A stretch of 64,000 bases of DNA from Zygaena filipendulae (GCA_907165275.2 OU015653.1:2014001-2078000), one strand, 5' to 3'. Shown: positions 24,600-36,239, numbered from the stretch's first letter. The notes: generated by a model not told the origin, from the sequence alone. Numbers and translations are program-made.

Positions 24600-25360
24600 G
24601 CCGGCTTGCGGCGTAATCTCTCTGCAATTTATAGAATAAATGATGTCCTGATTGTTTGTGAAATTCTGAGCATTAAAAACCTGCCCTGCCTACATGAAAA
24701 GACCAAGCCAGATCATAATTAGATATAGTTCCGAGACGGAAAGGACAAGGCGAGCGAGTGGCAGTCCAGCGGCGGCAGCCAGTTGCTCTTGCCACGTCAC
24801 TCTCCGATGCAATTAATCGTTACGTATAAATAAAATTGAAGTGTCTGTTTGTAATGCCAAATTAACAGCTTTTCACAAGCGAATGGTTTTGTCGTTATAC
24901 GTTACAGCTCGCAGTGCTAACACACCTCAGAACTGTTTTTGTTCTGAGGAACACACCCTAGAATTATTGTTGACTAATGGAGTGACGTCACCAATATGGC
25001 GAGTGGCGTTTTAGACATTAGAATAACAGATTACAAAGACGATTTTAAAAATAGAATTATAAAATTCACATTGTATTTTTATGAATAAATATCAACGTTT
25101 TTCGTTTACCTTTTTCGAAACCTATCTTTATACATGCATTTTTATTATATTTTTATTACGTGGTGTTAAATTGCTAATTAATATACCTAATAATATTAAT
25201 TATTATATCAATTATTATCCGCAAAGAACAGTAGTAGATATTTAATCTATTTTATTTTACATATTTTTCCATTGATTGTTTTTTTTTTTATAAAATATAG
25301 GTTCGCTGAAAACTGTTATAAATCAAATCTTAGGCTTGCTATAGTTATACCTAACCGTCA
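24600..25360. other. Anonymous DNA with a GC-richer spot
   Basis: A GC-richer stretch at 24730-24810 (GGCGAGCGAGTGGCAGTCC) has no clear coding frame. The CRE cluster at 24983 is listed separately. Confidence 0.4.
24983..25001 (+). promoter_or_regulatory. CRE plus CCAATATGGCG cluster
   Basis: TGACGTCA at 24983-24990 is followed directly by CCAATATGGCG. The latter 11-mer also occurs, inverted, in the GC-rich island at 59865-59875. A promoter role is only suggested. Confidence 0.25.
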
Positions 25361-25573
25361 TCCTTACTATGAAGCCTAAATGCGAAAATGAGTTTGTTTG
25401 TTTATTTGTTTTTTTATTACGCTTTCACGCCTTTATTGGTCAACCGATCATCATGAAATTTTGCATACAGTTTGTCAAATGTACAGAAAAGGACATAAGG
25501 TACCTACTTTCCATCCCGGAATTCCCGCAGAAACTCTGAAATTAACGCTGGTGAAACCGGGTTTAACAGCTAG
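25361..25573 (+). mobile_element. Helitron-like copy, near full length
   Basis: Starts TCCTTACTATGAAGCC and ends GTTTAACAGCTAG|T. The plus and minus frames over it are repeat translation. Confidence 0.6.
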
Positions 25574-25810
25574 TCTATACATATAATAAAATTGTAACAG
25601 GTCAATGTCTGTACATGGGAGATAAATAAGAAAAATAAATTTAGGCGACTCTATGAGTGATATAGAAGCCAAAAATACCGAATTTTTGTCTGTCTGTATG
25701 CTTGTATTCGTGCTACGCAAAAACTGCTGTTTTTTGTTGTATTGCTAATGGTCTAACTTAAATAGATACTCATGTTTCGATTTTTTCGAAATTCCACCTA
25801 GAACTCGAAA
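25574..25810 (+). mobile_element. Second Helitron-like family, abutting the previous copy
   Basis: Begins TCTATACATATAATAAAATT directly after the preceding CTAG, and later TTTTTGTCTGTCTGTATGC. The 3' boundary is uncertain. Confidence 0.4.
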
Positions 25811-25831
25811 TATTAAAAAAAATGCTGGTCA

Positions 25832-26025
25832 TCCTACTAATACATATTATAAATGTGAAAGTGTGGTTGTTTGTTATTTATTCACGCAAAAATAACTGAA
25901 CGGATTTGGATGAAATTTGGTATGCACGTTTTTAGAGGTACAGAAAAGGATATAGAGTACTATTTTTCCCGGAATTCCCGCGGAAACTCCAAAACTGCCG
26001 CGGGTGAAACCGCGGGGCACAGCTA
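25832..26025 (+). mobile_element. Helitron-like copy, near full length
   Basis: Starts TCCTACTAATACATATTATA, carries CCCGCGGAAACTCC, and ends ACCGCGGGGCACAGCTAT, where the usual final CTAG is altered. Confidence 0.68.
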
Positions 26026-26180
26026 TTAAATCAATAAAAAATATCAATCGCAAATAATATCCGTACGTCAAAACAAATTCAGAAACCATGAACTGAATTA
26101 GCTCGTGTTACACAACACCAATCAGCTGGCTGATCGAATATTTCGGTATTGTCATGCGTCGGTGACTCCGCTGTGTACCT

Positions 26181-26196
26181 GCGCCTGCGCAGGCGC
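26181..26196. promoter_or_regulatory. GC-rich 16-bp palindrome
   Basis: GCGCCTGCGCAGGCGC is a perfect palindrome containing a near NRF-1-type TGCGCA core, in a locally CpG-rich spot. Confidence 0.25.
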
Positions 26197-26906
26197 CGGT
26201 GTTCACCGTTAGTTTATCTTTTCGAACCACCACCATTATGACTTTAGCGTCCAAATAAAGTTTAAGTTCATTTTATTCATGGAGTATTATATTATCTGTG
26301 GTCATGGTAATCGAGGGTAGAGTCCGTAGAGTTACATCAAAGGTGACGTTGTCACTGTCATAAGAATGGACCATAGACATCTTGACATTTACTTGAGATC
26401 CATAGATGTAAACAGACGCGAATCGCTGTGCTAACAATATGTACCTACTTGTATAACTGTCAAGTATTTTTTAAACGAAAAGTGTACTTAACAAATTCTT
26501 TATGCACTTATACAATATACAAATAAAAATTAAATACTGTTCGTATACATGGACCATCTCTCTTGAGGTGTCTGCCTGTATTCATCCATTCTTTCCGTTT
26601 TGGTGAGAAGTTTTCACAAAACTAATTACCTACGGTGTCTGTGTGTCCGTTTACATTTTGCAAAACTCAAGAAATTCCACCGCGGTCCGTTGACTCGATG
26701 AATAAATAACATGACGCGTGCGCGATCGAGCGACGCGACGCATGACAACTGGTGACGAAATACGTTCCATTTGCCGTTCTTTCGAAAAAAAAAATACAAA
26801 ATTCGACGGTAATGTATCCTACCGGTAATTAGACGCATAAAGAGGGAAAGGTTTGTCTTTGTAGGATAAATGTGTGGAACTACTGGAACGATTGTAAAAA
26901 TCTACA

Positions 26907-27266
26907 GCCATGATAGCTCAGTGGTTGGTGCGTTCGGACCAAATGCCGCAAGGCGTAGGTTCAAACCCTGACAATAAGCTTGAGCTGCCGGTGAAGGACA
27001 ACATCGTGAGGAAACCATAGCATAGTGATAGGGCACTTTCTAGTGCCCGGCTGACTAGCTACCACCTTCAAGTTGTAAATCTGTCGCTAAGCACCTAACG
27101 TTGTGTTCCGTCAGTCCTACTTCAAAGTCAGTTCCCGTCCCCATTCCAGGTCGGCAACGCACCTCCATGCCTTCTGGTATTGCAGATGTCTATGGGCGGC
27201 GATAATCTCTTACCATCAGGTGTACCAATTGGCACTTGCCCGTTTGCCTCCTATGACAAAAAAAAC
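26907..27266 (+). mobile_element. Second tRNA-derived SINE family, full length
   Basis: A tRNA-like head has A box TAGCTCAGTGG (26914-26924) and B box GGTTCAAACC (26958-26967). A body of about 290 bases ends CACTTGCCCGTTTGCCTCC, TATGAC and an A run. Its 3' end also occurs alone at 24541-24589 and 63030-63080. Confidence 0.75.
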
Positions 27267-27461
27267 CCGATGACATACAAATTGAACTGATTTAAGAACT
27301 TTCCTACAAGTAAAGATAGCTTGTACGTAGGCACACGTGTCTATGTGTGTATAGTTGGGTAGGTTGACAACAAGCTGACAATAACTGTCAGCTGTCAGTG
27401 AATAATTGTCTCATGTAGATTCTACATGTGTCAAACTTTCCTCGGAATTGCCAAGAAACTC

Positions 27462-27540
27462 TATTTATTTATTTAAACTATATGCACATATACAAAAGGA
27501 AGACCTAATGCCACAGTGGCATTCTCTGCCAGTCAACTTT
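27462..27540 (-). mobile_element. LINE 3' end fragment
   Basis: An ATTT-repeat tail is followed by AATGCCACAGTGGCATTCTC and TGCCAGTCAACTTT, the same 3' end family as 13758-13855. Confidence 0.5.
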
Positions 27541-28037
27541 CAGATAGTACAGAGGCTTCACTTGGTGGTGCATTTACGAGATTATTGTAGTTAGTTGGTG
27601 ATTTGTTTACATAATTTATCCACAATAATACATGTATATATTACATGCAAAGGTACATACCTACATACACATATACATACATACACACTATTCTTTGGTT
27701 AAATCCTTTACATTAATCCCTGAGTGCTGAATCCTTTTTATTTCGGAACAAAGAGTTCCCGGGGTACCTTCCTAGTTACCTACATAAAATAAAAATTATA
27801 CAAAAACTGTACACAACTTTAAAACCAGCCATTTGACTAAAAACAAGTTAATAAGTCGTAGGCACACTTTCGATGTTGATGTAAAGCTTTTTGCGTCTTT
27901 TTATGGCCCTACCTAATAAAACTTTGAAGAAGTTTCACCAAAAATAAAAAAACACTGAGTCACAAAAAAGCTTGAACGATGTTTCCGTATTTTAGTAGTG
28001 GACATAAAAGTAACTTGATAGGTAGTTGATATTCGTT

Positions 28038-28039
<2 letters not shown>

Positions 28040-28088
<49 letters not shown>
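28040..28088. repeat. 49-nt T run
   Basis: An uninterrupted T homopolymer. It could be the A tail of a retroposed sequence on the minus strand, but nothing recognisable follows it. The exact length may be an assembly estimate. Confidence 0.8.
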
Positions 28089-28092
<4 letters not shown>

Positions 28093-28259
28093 AACAAATA
28101 TAAGATTGCTACGATTTCATGGTCTATGAATAATGTAACAGAATCGCATGCCGCTGGTGAGTCGAGAAAAAAACAATAATGACAACACTATTCTTGTTGT
28201 CAAAATAAATAACTAATTAATAAGTATATACATATTTCGTTTGAATTTTTGTCTTTTAA

Positions 28260-28455
28260 CTAGTCAATACCCCACGGTGTCACTAGCGTTAACTTCTGAG
28301 TTCCCGTGAGAATTCCGGGATAATATGTCACCCAAGAGCACTGTAGCTTCTCATAAATTAAAGAGTTTTTAAATTCGGTTATGTAATTTTTAAGTTTAAG
28401 CATTACAAAAAAACATACAAAAAATCCAAACTTTTCTGTTTATAATATTAATAAA
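28260..28455 (-). mobile_element. Helitron-like copy, diverged
   Basis: CTAGTCAATACCCCACGG, CTGAGTTCCCGTGAGAATTC and a TATAATATTAATA end. Confidence 0.5.
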
Positions 28456-29060
28456 AATTAAAAAGTATAGATAAGAACTACAAATATTTTACTAAAATTC
28501 AAATAAATAAAGAAAAAAAAAGGTATTCGAAAAGTTTACTTAAACTCCTCTTTAATAAAAAAGTGTGAACTTTTGTAATATTTTTAACTGCCTCACTAAT
28601 CTGTAAATGCCCCGATCGAACTTCCGGTTTTAGTTCTTTAACGATCTGACAAACTTAACGATCTAAGAATTTTGAAGGCTCTTACAAATGCCGCTTGGAT
28701 CTAAGAACTTGAAACAACAAAACATCCTTTTATAACGTAAACAAGCTTTTAATGTTTTTTTATTGGACATTCAACACCCAAGGCGGTGAAAGTTTAATAT
28801 GAAAGTAGTGTTTGTTTTAAGTTACGCTCATAGAAATCGATATGATGGATTCCTATTTTTTTAAAGTCGTTTTGCCTTTTGTTGATTTTGCTATTTTCTT
28901 GCTAAAGCACCTGTGGATTAAGACCCCATCTGGCTGAACAGAGTTTAGAGGCATCTCTGCATTCAGCGCACGCAGAGTTATGGAATTAGGTACACAGGTG
29001 GTGGAGCTAGCTTACTTCGTGTCGCAGCGCTATGTAATTCCCGCACATACTTTTTTTTTT

Positions 29061-29309
29061 AATAATCCACTTCACAACACACAGATCTACTTGATCCCAC
29101 AGTAAGCTATTATTAGCTTGTGTCGTGGAAACTAAGCAAGCGTGGTATATACTACATAGAATTACATATATATTATACTATAGATATAAAACCACACCCA
29201 GACTGGAAAGTGGAACCCTGTGTTCATCACACAAAGTGCACCCCCACCGGGAATCGAACCCGGAACCTCTTGATTAGCGAGCAGGCATGGTGACTACGCC
29301 AATAGGGTC
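29061..29309 (-). mobile_element. tRNA-derived SINE
   Basis: Reverse-orientation copy of the same SINE. The B box complement GGAATCGAACC is at 29250-29260 and the head is at the high-coordinate end (GGGTC, 29305-29309). The tail is only AATAAT. Confidence 0.82.
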
Positions 29310-29914
29310 ATCAAATTCGATTCGATTGCTTTCATATTTTAATTTTAACGGAATGACGAATGAAACTATTGCTCTATTTAATTTCTCTGTGTAATATCTT
29401 TATCTCTGCCTCATCCTTCAATAATTCGAAGATAAATTCAATCAAATTTAATAATAGCTAACTTTCGTAAAAGGTACACTGTAGATAGGTAGGTAGGTAC
29501 AATCAAGTGAATGATATCCTACATTTGTTTCTTTTTTGTTTTTCTACCGATTTTTAGGGTTCCCTATCCAAAGGGTAAAACGGGACCCTATTAGGTAGGT
29601 ACTAAGGGCGGCGCCACACAGTCTCGGCGGGGGCGGTGGCGGCGGCAGCAGCGGCGAAAACAAATGGTATACAACAGACGAAGTAGGCCACAGTTATCTG
29701 CGGCCAAGGGGTAAGGTTTCACTATCCGTCCGTCAGTCCGTCCGTCTGTTTCTACATCTATCACCATGCAGGCTGTAATCTCATGAACCGTGACAGTTAG
29801 ACAGTTGAAATTTTCATAGTGAATTTCTTGTCCGCTATAACAAAATAGTAGGTACGTAGTATATTTATTACTCTGAGGTAATACCAAAAAACATAGTAAA
29901 ATAAATATGATGAC

Positions 29915-30178
29915 GACCCGATTGGCGCAATGGTCACCATGCCTGCCCGCTAATCAAGAGGTTCCGGGTTCGATTCCCGGTGGGGGTGGACTTTGTGTGA
30001 TGAACACAGGGTTCCATTTTCCAGTCTGGGTGTGTATATATATATCTATAATATATGCAATAATATGTGTAGTATATACCACGTTTGCTTGGTTTCCACG
30101 ATACAAGCTTATAGCTTAGTGTGGGATCAAGTAGATCTGTGTGTTGTGCAGTGGATTATTATTATTATTATTATTTAT
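29915..30178 (+). mobile_element. tRNA-derived SINE, full length
   Basis: The tRNA-like head has an A box TGGCGCAATGG (29923-29933) and a B box GGTTCGATTCC (29967-29977), the RNA polymerase III promoter pair. A unique body (AGTCTGGGTGTG, TTTGCTTGGTTTCCACG, GATCAAGTAGATCTGTGTG) and an (ATT)n tail follow. It is inserted inside the larger dispersed repeat at 29550-30722. Open frames across it are not genes. Confidence 0.85.
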
Positions 30179-30320
30179 TTACAACAAACGTGATTTTATT
30201 TCTCGTTTTTGCTCGATATTGATAACGGCAATGGCAAATTGATAATATTAGTTATATATTCACTTGAAAATAAATAATTAGGTAAACACAATAAATACAA
30301 CAGACATGTTTTTTGTCGTT

Positions 30321-30681
30321 TATACAACGTGTTAATGAATTAACTGAAAACTAGAAAGTAGTTTGCTCAGAATCGAGAAGCAAATCGATCGCATTATGTT
30401 TTAATATAGGTGATATTTTTTTCATTTTTACTAGCCCATGTCTAAATGATTTATAATACAATAGGTATTTGGCGCGTACGCCGCCAGCAGCAAAAAAAAA
30501 TGGAACCGGTAGGCGCGGGCGTAGCGCTTGGAATTTCGTAGATAGGTCACCTCCAAACTAAGGTTGAATAACTTTTAAAGTATACATTTTTTCGACATAA
30601 AATATATTTTATATCATATTATTGTTTATTTTTTAAATGGGGTGTATCAGGTTTTTAGTTAATTCATTAACACGTTGTATA
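30321..30681. mobile_element. MITE with 31-bp terminal inverted repeats
   Basis: Arms at 30321-30351 and 30651-30681 are inverted copies matching at 30 of 31 positions (TATACAACGTGTTAATGAAT onwards). The interior of about 300 bases is noncoding. A TA duplication is possible at the ends, which would fit a Tc1/mariner-like mover, but this is not certain. Confidence 0.7.
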
Positions 30682-31330
30682 GATAATGGTACGGAACCCT
30701 TCGTTCGCACTTGGCCGGTTTCAATTTTTATTAATTATATTTATCACATTTACGGCATCAAATAAATACGATAGCAAGACAATGGTACAGAAGTTTTACA
30801 ACCGTCTATTATGTTACTCGGTTATCTCGTATCGATCTAATACATTTTTGTGTTATATTCCTTTCACTGACTGTACACAGCAGTTATGATAGAGCCGTTT
30901 CCTACTGATTGGACAACCGATGTGGCAATTTAAAATACTTAAAATTACTCTGCACTTAGGGCGGCTGGCACCAGTATCATAATCATAAATGAAATTTAAT
31001 TTCAAATTTACGAGTAGCTTTATTTAATTCAAATTTAAACTTTAATCAGAGTTTTGAAAAGTTGTAATATTCCAAAATATTTTTTTTATATACTTCAAAA
31101 TTTAAAGTTGACATTATTTTTTATTTTTAAACAAAACTTATTAAAGTTATTTAATCGCTATACTACTAACGATCTGCTGTTTAACTTGTATCGATAAAAC
31201 TTAGTCAATAGTTATTGTTTTCTCATTTATTGTGCCCAACCATATTTTATTTAATCGCCATGTTCGTTGCAAACTTATTCGTCGACCACGAATTATTTTA
31301 TTCTTTTATTGTGATACATTAGTAAACTAT

Positions 31331-31516
31331 TCTTAATAATATTATTAATGCGAAAGTGAGTATTTTGTTTATTTGTTTATTATGCTTTCACGCCTCAACG
31401 GCTCAACTGATCGTCATGAAATTTTGCATACACGTTATCAGGGATTCAGAGTAGGACATAGGATACGTTTTATCCGAGAATTCCCGCGGAAACTACGAAA
31501 TTAACGTAGTTGAAAC
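31331..31516 (+). mobile_element. Helitron-like copy, 3' end lost
   Basis: TCTTAATAATATTATTAATG, ATGCTTTCACGCCTCAACGG and CCGAGAATTCCCGCGGAAAC. Confidence 0.6.
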
Positions 31517-31574
31517 TGTATTAGATTTTGCTTACAATACGTTATGAAGAGTACCTACCTAGGTACAGAAAAAA

Positions 31575-31649
31575 TATAGGGTGGTAGGTAAGAACTTTTA
31601 TCTGGGAATCTCCGAAACTAACGCAGGTGAAACCGCGGGGAACAGCTAG
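31575..31649 (+). mobile_element. Helitron-like 3' end fragment
   Basis: ATCTCCGAAACTAACGCAGG and TGAAACCGCGGGGAACAGC, ending CTAG|T. Confidence 0.55.
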
Positions 31650-32032
31650 TAATAATATAAACTAACTTAATCTAATTACAACGAGTGAAGGTGATGCTGT
31701 GGGGATAGCTAGAATTACATAATTTATTACATTACTAATTTTTGGGTTGTGTATACGTCATTGCAAAATTACCTATGTCTTGAATCATCATTATTATTTT
31801 TGCATCTGGTCACTTCGTGTGCCAAAAGTGTTGCCAATCATTTACTCGTTTAATTGAATCAAACATACAGCAGAACCCACTTAAAATTAAATGATAATTA
31901 ATATTACGTAATAGACACTACAATGTTCCAAACCAATTGTCTAAGTTCCAGAATCGTTTTAGCATTCAAATCTACTTTCAATCACGAGAGAAATATTTTG
32001 ATGATAATTCTTTTTAAAAACCATTCCTACTT

Positions 32033-32270
32033 TGGCGCAGAGGTCACCATGCCTACCCGCTAATCAAGGGGTTCCGGGTTCGATTCCCGGTGGGGGTGGA
32101 CTTGGTGTGATGAACACAGGGTGCCATTTTCCAGTCTGGGTGTGTTTATATATCTATAGTATAATATATAAGTAATTCTATGTAGTATATACCACGTTTG
32201 CTTGGTTTCCACGTCACAAGCTAATAATAGCTTACTGTGGGATCAAGTAGATCTGTGTGTTGTGATGTGG

Positions 32271-32304
<34 letters not shown>
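32033..32304 (+). mobile_element. tRNA-derived SINE
   Basis: Same family as 29915-30178. A box TGGCGCAGAGG at 32033-32043, B box GGTTCGATTCC at 32077-32087, and a long (ATT)n tail at 32271-32304. The first few head bases are missing. The tail lies about 10 bases from a LINE tail of opposite orientation (32314). Confidence 0.85.
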
Positions 32305-32305
<1 letters not shown>

Positions 32306-32313
32306 TTTCATTT

Positions 32314-32476
32314 AGACATAGACATAGACATAACTTTATTTGGCATCACAAAATTTCTTAAAAGTAATACATGCATCAAATTTAAAATGAATCGTATATA
32401 GTTTCCGTGATGCCAAAATGGACACCGTCTCAGCATAATATGCTGTCGCATAAAGCGCGGCAGCGCTGGTTTTCAG
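32314..32476 (-). mobile_element. LINE 3' end with ATGTCT-repeat tail
   Basis: Read on the minus strand it ends TGATGCCAAATAAAGTTATG then repeated TCTATG. A related tail is at 4820-4866 on the plus strand. The plus-strand frame at 32407-32685 overlaps this 3' UTR and is not a gene. Confidence 0.55.
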
Positions 32477-33780
32477 CGGAGCTGGTTTTAGAAACCAATA
32501 GATTAAAAACTGTTTTAAACAGTTGCAATGAATGGTATATTTCTACAAAACTCAGTTTTAAAATTGTTGTTCATAATTATATTAATTATATTACCTATAA
32601 AGAGGAAAGATTTGATTTTAAAAAACGTATATGGATTTATAATAAAATCTATTTGCGAAATACTGTTGCAAATCTTTCCAATTAAGGTAATCGCGAAATA
32701 TCGTTGTAGTAAGTTTGAGATAGGTATTTCGTATTTTAAAATTAAATGAATTTATTTATTATTTGGACATATTATAACACTTTTAAAACTTGTGTCCAAT
32801 CACTATACCTAAATCCAAAACTTAGTGTTTGTAACAATGCTTTCACCTAACCATCAACAAACTATAATTTCAATAAAAAAACAAAGTTTGGAAATAATGT
32901 AGATACATTGATGAAAGTTCCATCCACCGTTTATTATATTTCTTTTACATAAACGATAAATTAAAAAGAAATAGCAGGCTTTGCAGATTACAATATAGAT
33001 TTTAATTCTAATTACAGTGCTTAGTCTTTCGAGAGACCAGGAAAATGAATGCAATACCTATCAAGATCAATGGAACTAGATACCAAAAATAAAGAATAGG
33101 ACCACTGCACATTCACTTTTATAAAGTGCAATCGTTGCACTTAACTCAAAGTGTAATATAATAATAATGCAGTTAACGTAATATGTTTTGACTTAATTAT
33201 ATACTGACTGAGTTTTGAACGAGGTCAGACTGATAGATATAATTATTAGAAATGAAAATATTACGTTCGAGTTTTGAAATTGGTACGATTTGAGATTATT
33301 TTCTTAAGCTACGACATGTCATATCCGGTTAAACAATTTAGAAATTTTAAATTTCCTTGGAAACTCCCTATTTGTAAACCTTCTAGAAGAAATTCTATAA
33401 ATGATTTTGAAAGAACAAAAACCGCGAAGACACATTGAATTAAGAAGAAAGCAAAGATGGTGGATTTAGTAAACAAAACCAGTCACTTGAAAAACTGTAA
33501 AATTATCTAAACTAAAGTTTAAATTTACAGACCACGCTAGAACTACAGACAGTATCTATACGTTTATTTATACCAAACAACAGTAAACTAAAAACTTATA
33601 CTTAAATTTTTGTTGTTAAAAATATAAAGTAGGTATACTTAACAACCAGACGTACGTAGTAATCAAAATGAGTGCAATACGAATGTTTATATTATTGTGT
33701 GTTTGTAATGGATAAACATAAATCTACTGAAATGATTGAAAAAAAAAATCCTTCACTCATAGAAAGCTAACTCCTGAGTA
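32477..33780. other. No feature seen
   Basis: AT-rich DNA without recognisable gene or repeat. Confidence 0.45.
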
Positions 33781-33861
33781 ACATAGAATACTCTTTATCC
33801 CCGACATCTCACGGGGATTCCCAAATAACCCGGGTGAAACCACCGGTAACAGCTTATATAT
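33781..33861 (+). mobile_element. Helitron-like 3' end fragment
   Basis: TACTCTTTATCCCCGACATC, ACGGGGATTCCC and GGGTGAAACCACCGGTAACA. Confidence 0.45.
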
Positions 33862-36239
33862 GGTAGGTAATAGAGAGGATTTCCTCTTCTCATAATATCT
33901 ATAGCTATGAAATTAGCAATGTAGGTCGGTGCAGTCACGATGGCAGGTAAGTGATCTAGAGATGTTCTCCGTCGAAGTGTTGTGTAACGTTGAAGATTCA
34001 GTGGCAGATACGGGTCAAACGTTGGATCTGGCCTCTCCGATTGGAAGATTATTAAACTGACAACTCTATACCTATTTCTAAGTCTGACAGACAGAAATAA
34101 TTTATTTCTTGTAACCACTTGCAGACGTCGTTTGCACCTTGTCAGTGTACATAACGATTACTGTTGCATGATTTCTAATTTATCAATATGAGAGGAACTA
34201 TGTTTTAATAAGTTTATTATAACTTTTAAACTAAGTAATTTTAAACATTAAAAAAGACCCACACCAGTTTTTTTTTTAATCAAAATAGGAAAATAGAGTC
34301 TTCTCTATTATTGCAATATGCCAGCATGATCCTTACAAACCAAATTGCTTACTCGCATGGAGTCATGCACTACTCGTAGAGTCCTGTTTTCAGTACCAAA
34401 TGATTAGGCATAGTTTATGTAGGTCACTCTTAAATAGGTTAGGTTAGCGCGAATTTGGCAGCCATAACTACGATTGTCGGGAGCGCTTTAGAACTTACTA
34501 TTTATTGCGCAACTTAAGGGCTAACATTAATTCCAAACCTGAAAGATAGAAAAAAGATATTTAGTTTTTACGAAAAAAAGTCCCATGTGCAAATTTAGTA
34601 AACAGGTATACCTAATCATAATAAACTAATACTTGGTAATCTCGCTCGCAGTATTGGCTGTCAGTTTTAAAACGGAACTTTACTTACGTTTCACCCGTAT
34701 GCTAGTACCATTCTCCCGTTTCTATTTTTACTTAGTCATTACATTTTAGAAAACACTAATTTTCCAACGTTAAAGTGAAAGAAAGTGAAATGTTTGACAA
34801 TCGGCGTCGCTGAGTTATTTTCTTAGTGTCATCGTCGAATACTAAGCGTTTCTGCGCCGGCGCACGTGACACGAGCGAGTTTACGTCAATTTTAATCTGA
34901 GCTCGAACAATACGAGTGGAATGTGTTTTATGTTTATTTTTCTGTTTTTATGTTTCATAATAATGCACGTCTTTTCTAATAGATTAAGAACTCATGCGGT
35001 TTTAATGTATTCATTATGTTACGACTACCTTTTGCTTGGCAGAAGACATTCTATTTTCTCTACAGAGAAAAGAGATATCAACGAAATCAAAATCACCTAA
35101 ACAGATTTTCAGTGGAAGGGAATTGGTAAAGGTAACTCCAGTAGAATTTTAAAGAAATTAAGTTGAACGTTAAGGGCTGAATAGATACATTAGGTTTCAG
35201 TTAAAATATCGGTTATGACGTATTTGTTTATTTAATACTCTACAATTATAATTATCATTTACACGTCATGATGAACATAATGCTTATGATCGCAGCAATC
35301 ACAATCAAAATACAGATTTAGAGTAAAGTCATATAGTCCATTTAAAGATAAAGTTAGATTAAAACTTTAAACTTTACGCCTTAATCTTAAGAGTTGGTGT
35401 AGCAATGCAACCGTTTTATTGTTGTCTTTATGTTTGCTGAGTTCAACTACATATATAAGTATTGTAACTAGATTAAAGTATTGAAAGTGTTGTTGTTTTC
35501 AAAACGGTATTATATAATTAAGTGGATAACTGTTATTGGCCTTACTTCTAAATGTTTAAGTTTATATGATGTAATAGTAATAATGATGGCTATTGATGTC
35601 CTTAATAAAATAAAATAAAAAATTATTTTACTCGATCGTTATACTTTCTTCTGTACTTATTATATAAGTACATATTCCGTGTTCTATGTATTTTTAAATT
35701 CAAAACGTCTGATAACTAAATTATCAATTAAATTGATTCGAAATTTTTAACTGCATTCATTACTATTATTATTTGTTTTCCATCACGGACTTACTTGAAC
35801 AGGTCTTCATTACGCAAATACTTTAAGTTAACGTATTGTAGTACGCAAATGTTTGAAAGACAAAACATCCTACGACTATTACGCAAATATACCTACCTAC
35901 GCAGAAAAGCCTCAAGTCCATTCCTCTTCGCACTTCAATGGCTGTTAAGATCAGAGATTTAACTTGTAACTCCATTAGCATAATAACAACTAAGTGTAGC
36001 AATGTCAAACTTTCGTATCAAATTGCTATGACCTTAATTTCAATCTGCATACAAACAACTTTATTATTAGAAGCTTTAGAGCAATCTATAGCTACTATAG
36101 CAGACTGTTACATACCACAAAGAGCTTTAATGCAATATTGAGGCAGTTTTAAGGTAGTAGGTACTTTATGTGAATTCATTCGAATTGTAAAATTGGAACC
36201 CTGCACTTGTTAAATAGGTAAATTAAAATATAAGATATT
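33862..36239. other. Anonymous DNA
   Basis: Contains ATGGCAG|GTAAGT at 33940-33952 (an ATG beside a consensus donor) and the GC palindrome at 34853. The 107-codon minus frame at 33795-34118 has no recognised domain. Confidence 0.4.
34853..34868. promoter_or_regulatory. GC palindrome overlapping an E-box
   Basis: TGCGCCGGCGCA is a perfect palindrome that runs into CACGTG (34863-34868). It is a local CpG-rich spot and a possible promoter element. Confidence 0.22.

Larger units (their letters stand above)
27541..29060. other. Anonymous DNA around a T run
   Basis: Apart from the T run and a Helitron-like copy there is only a slightly GC-richer stretch at 28905-29045 with no recognised identity. 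Confidence 0.4.
29550..30722 (+). mobile_element. Long dispersed repeat with nested insertions
   Basis: The outer parts match a repeat I know from many moth genomes: AGGGTTCCCTATCCAAAGGG near the left end, TAATCTCATGAACCGTGACA in the middle, and TGGTACGGAACCCTTCGTTC with ACTTGGCCGG at the right end. A GC-rich triplet-like patch (29607-29660), a SINE (29915-30178) and a TIR element (30321-30681) are inserted. The minus frame at 29591-29887 is repeat translation. Confidence 0.6.

Noticed and set aside
29591..29887. 98-codon minus frame, Arg- and Cys-rich at its end
   Set aside because: Translation of the GC-rich patch and the dispersed repeat; not a gene.
29915..29990. Possible true tRNA gene
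   Set aside because: A and B boxes are present, but the SINE body and (ATT)n tail follow and several copies exist, so it is a SINE head.
33795..34118. 107-codon minus-strand frame
   Set aside because: Its C-terminal part runs over a Helitron-like 3' end, and the rest has no recognisable family.
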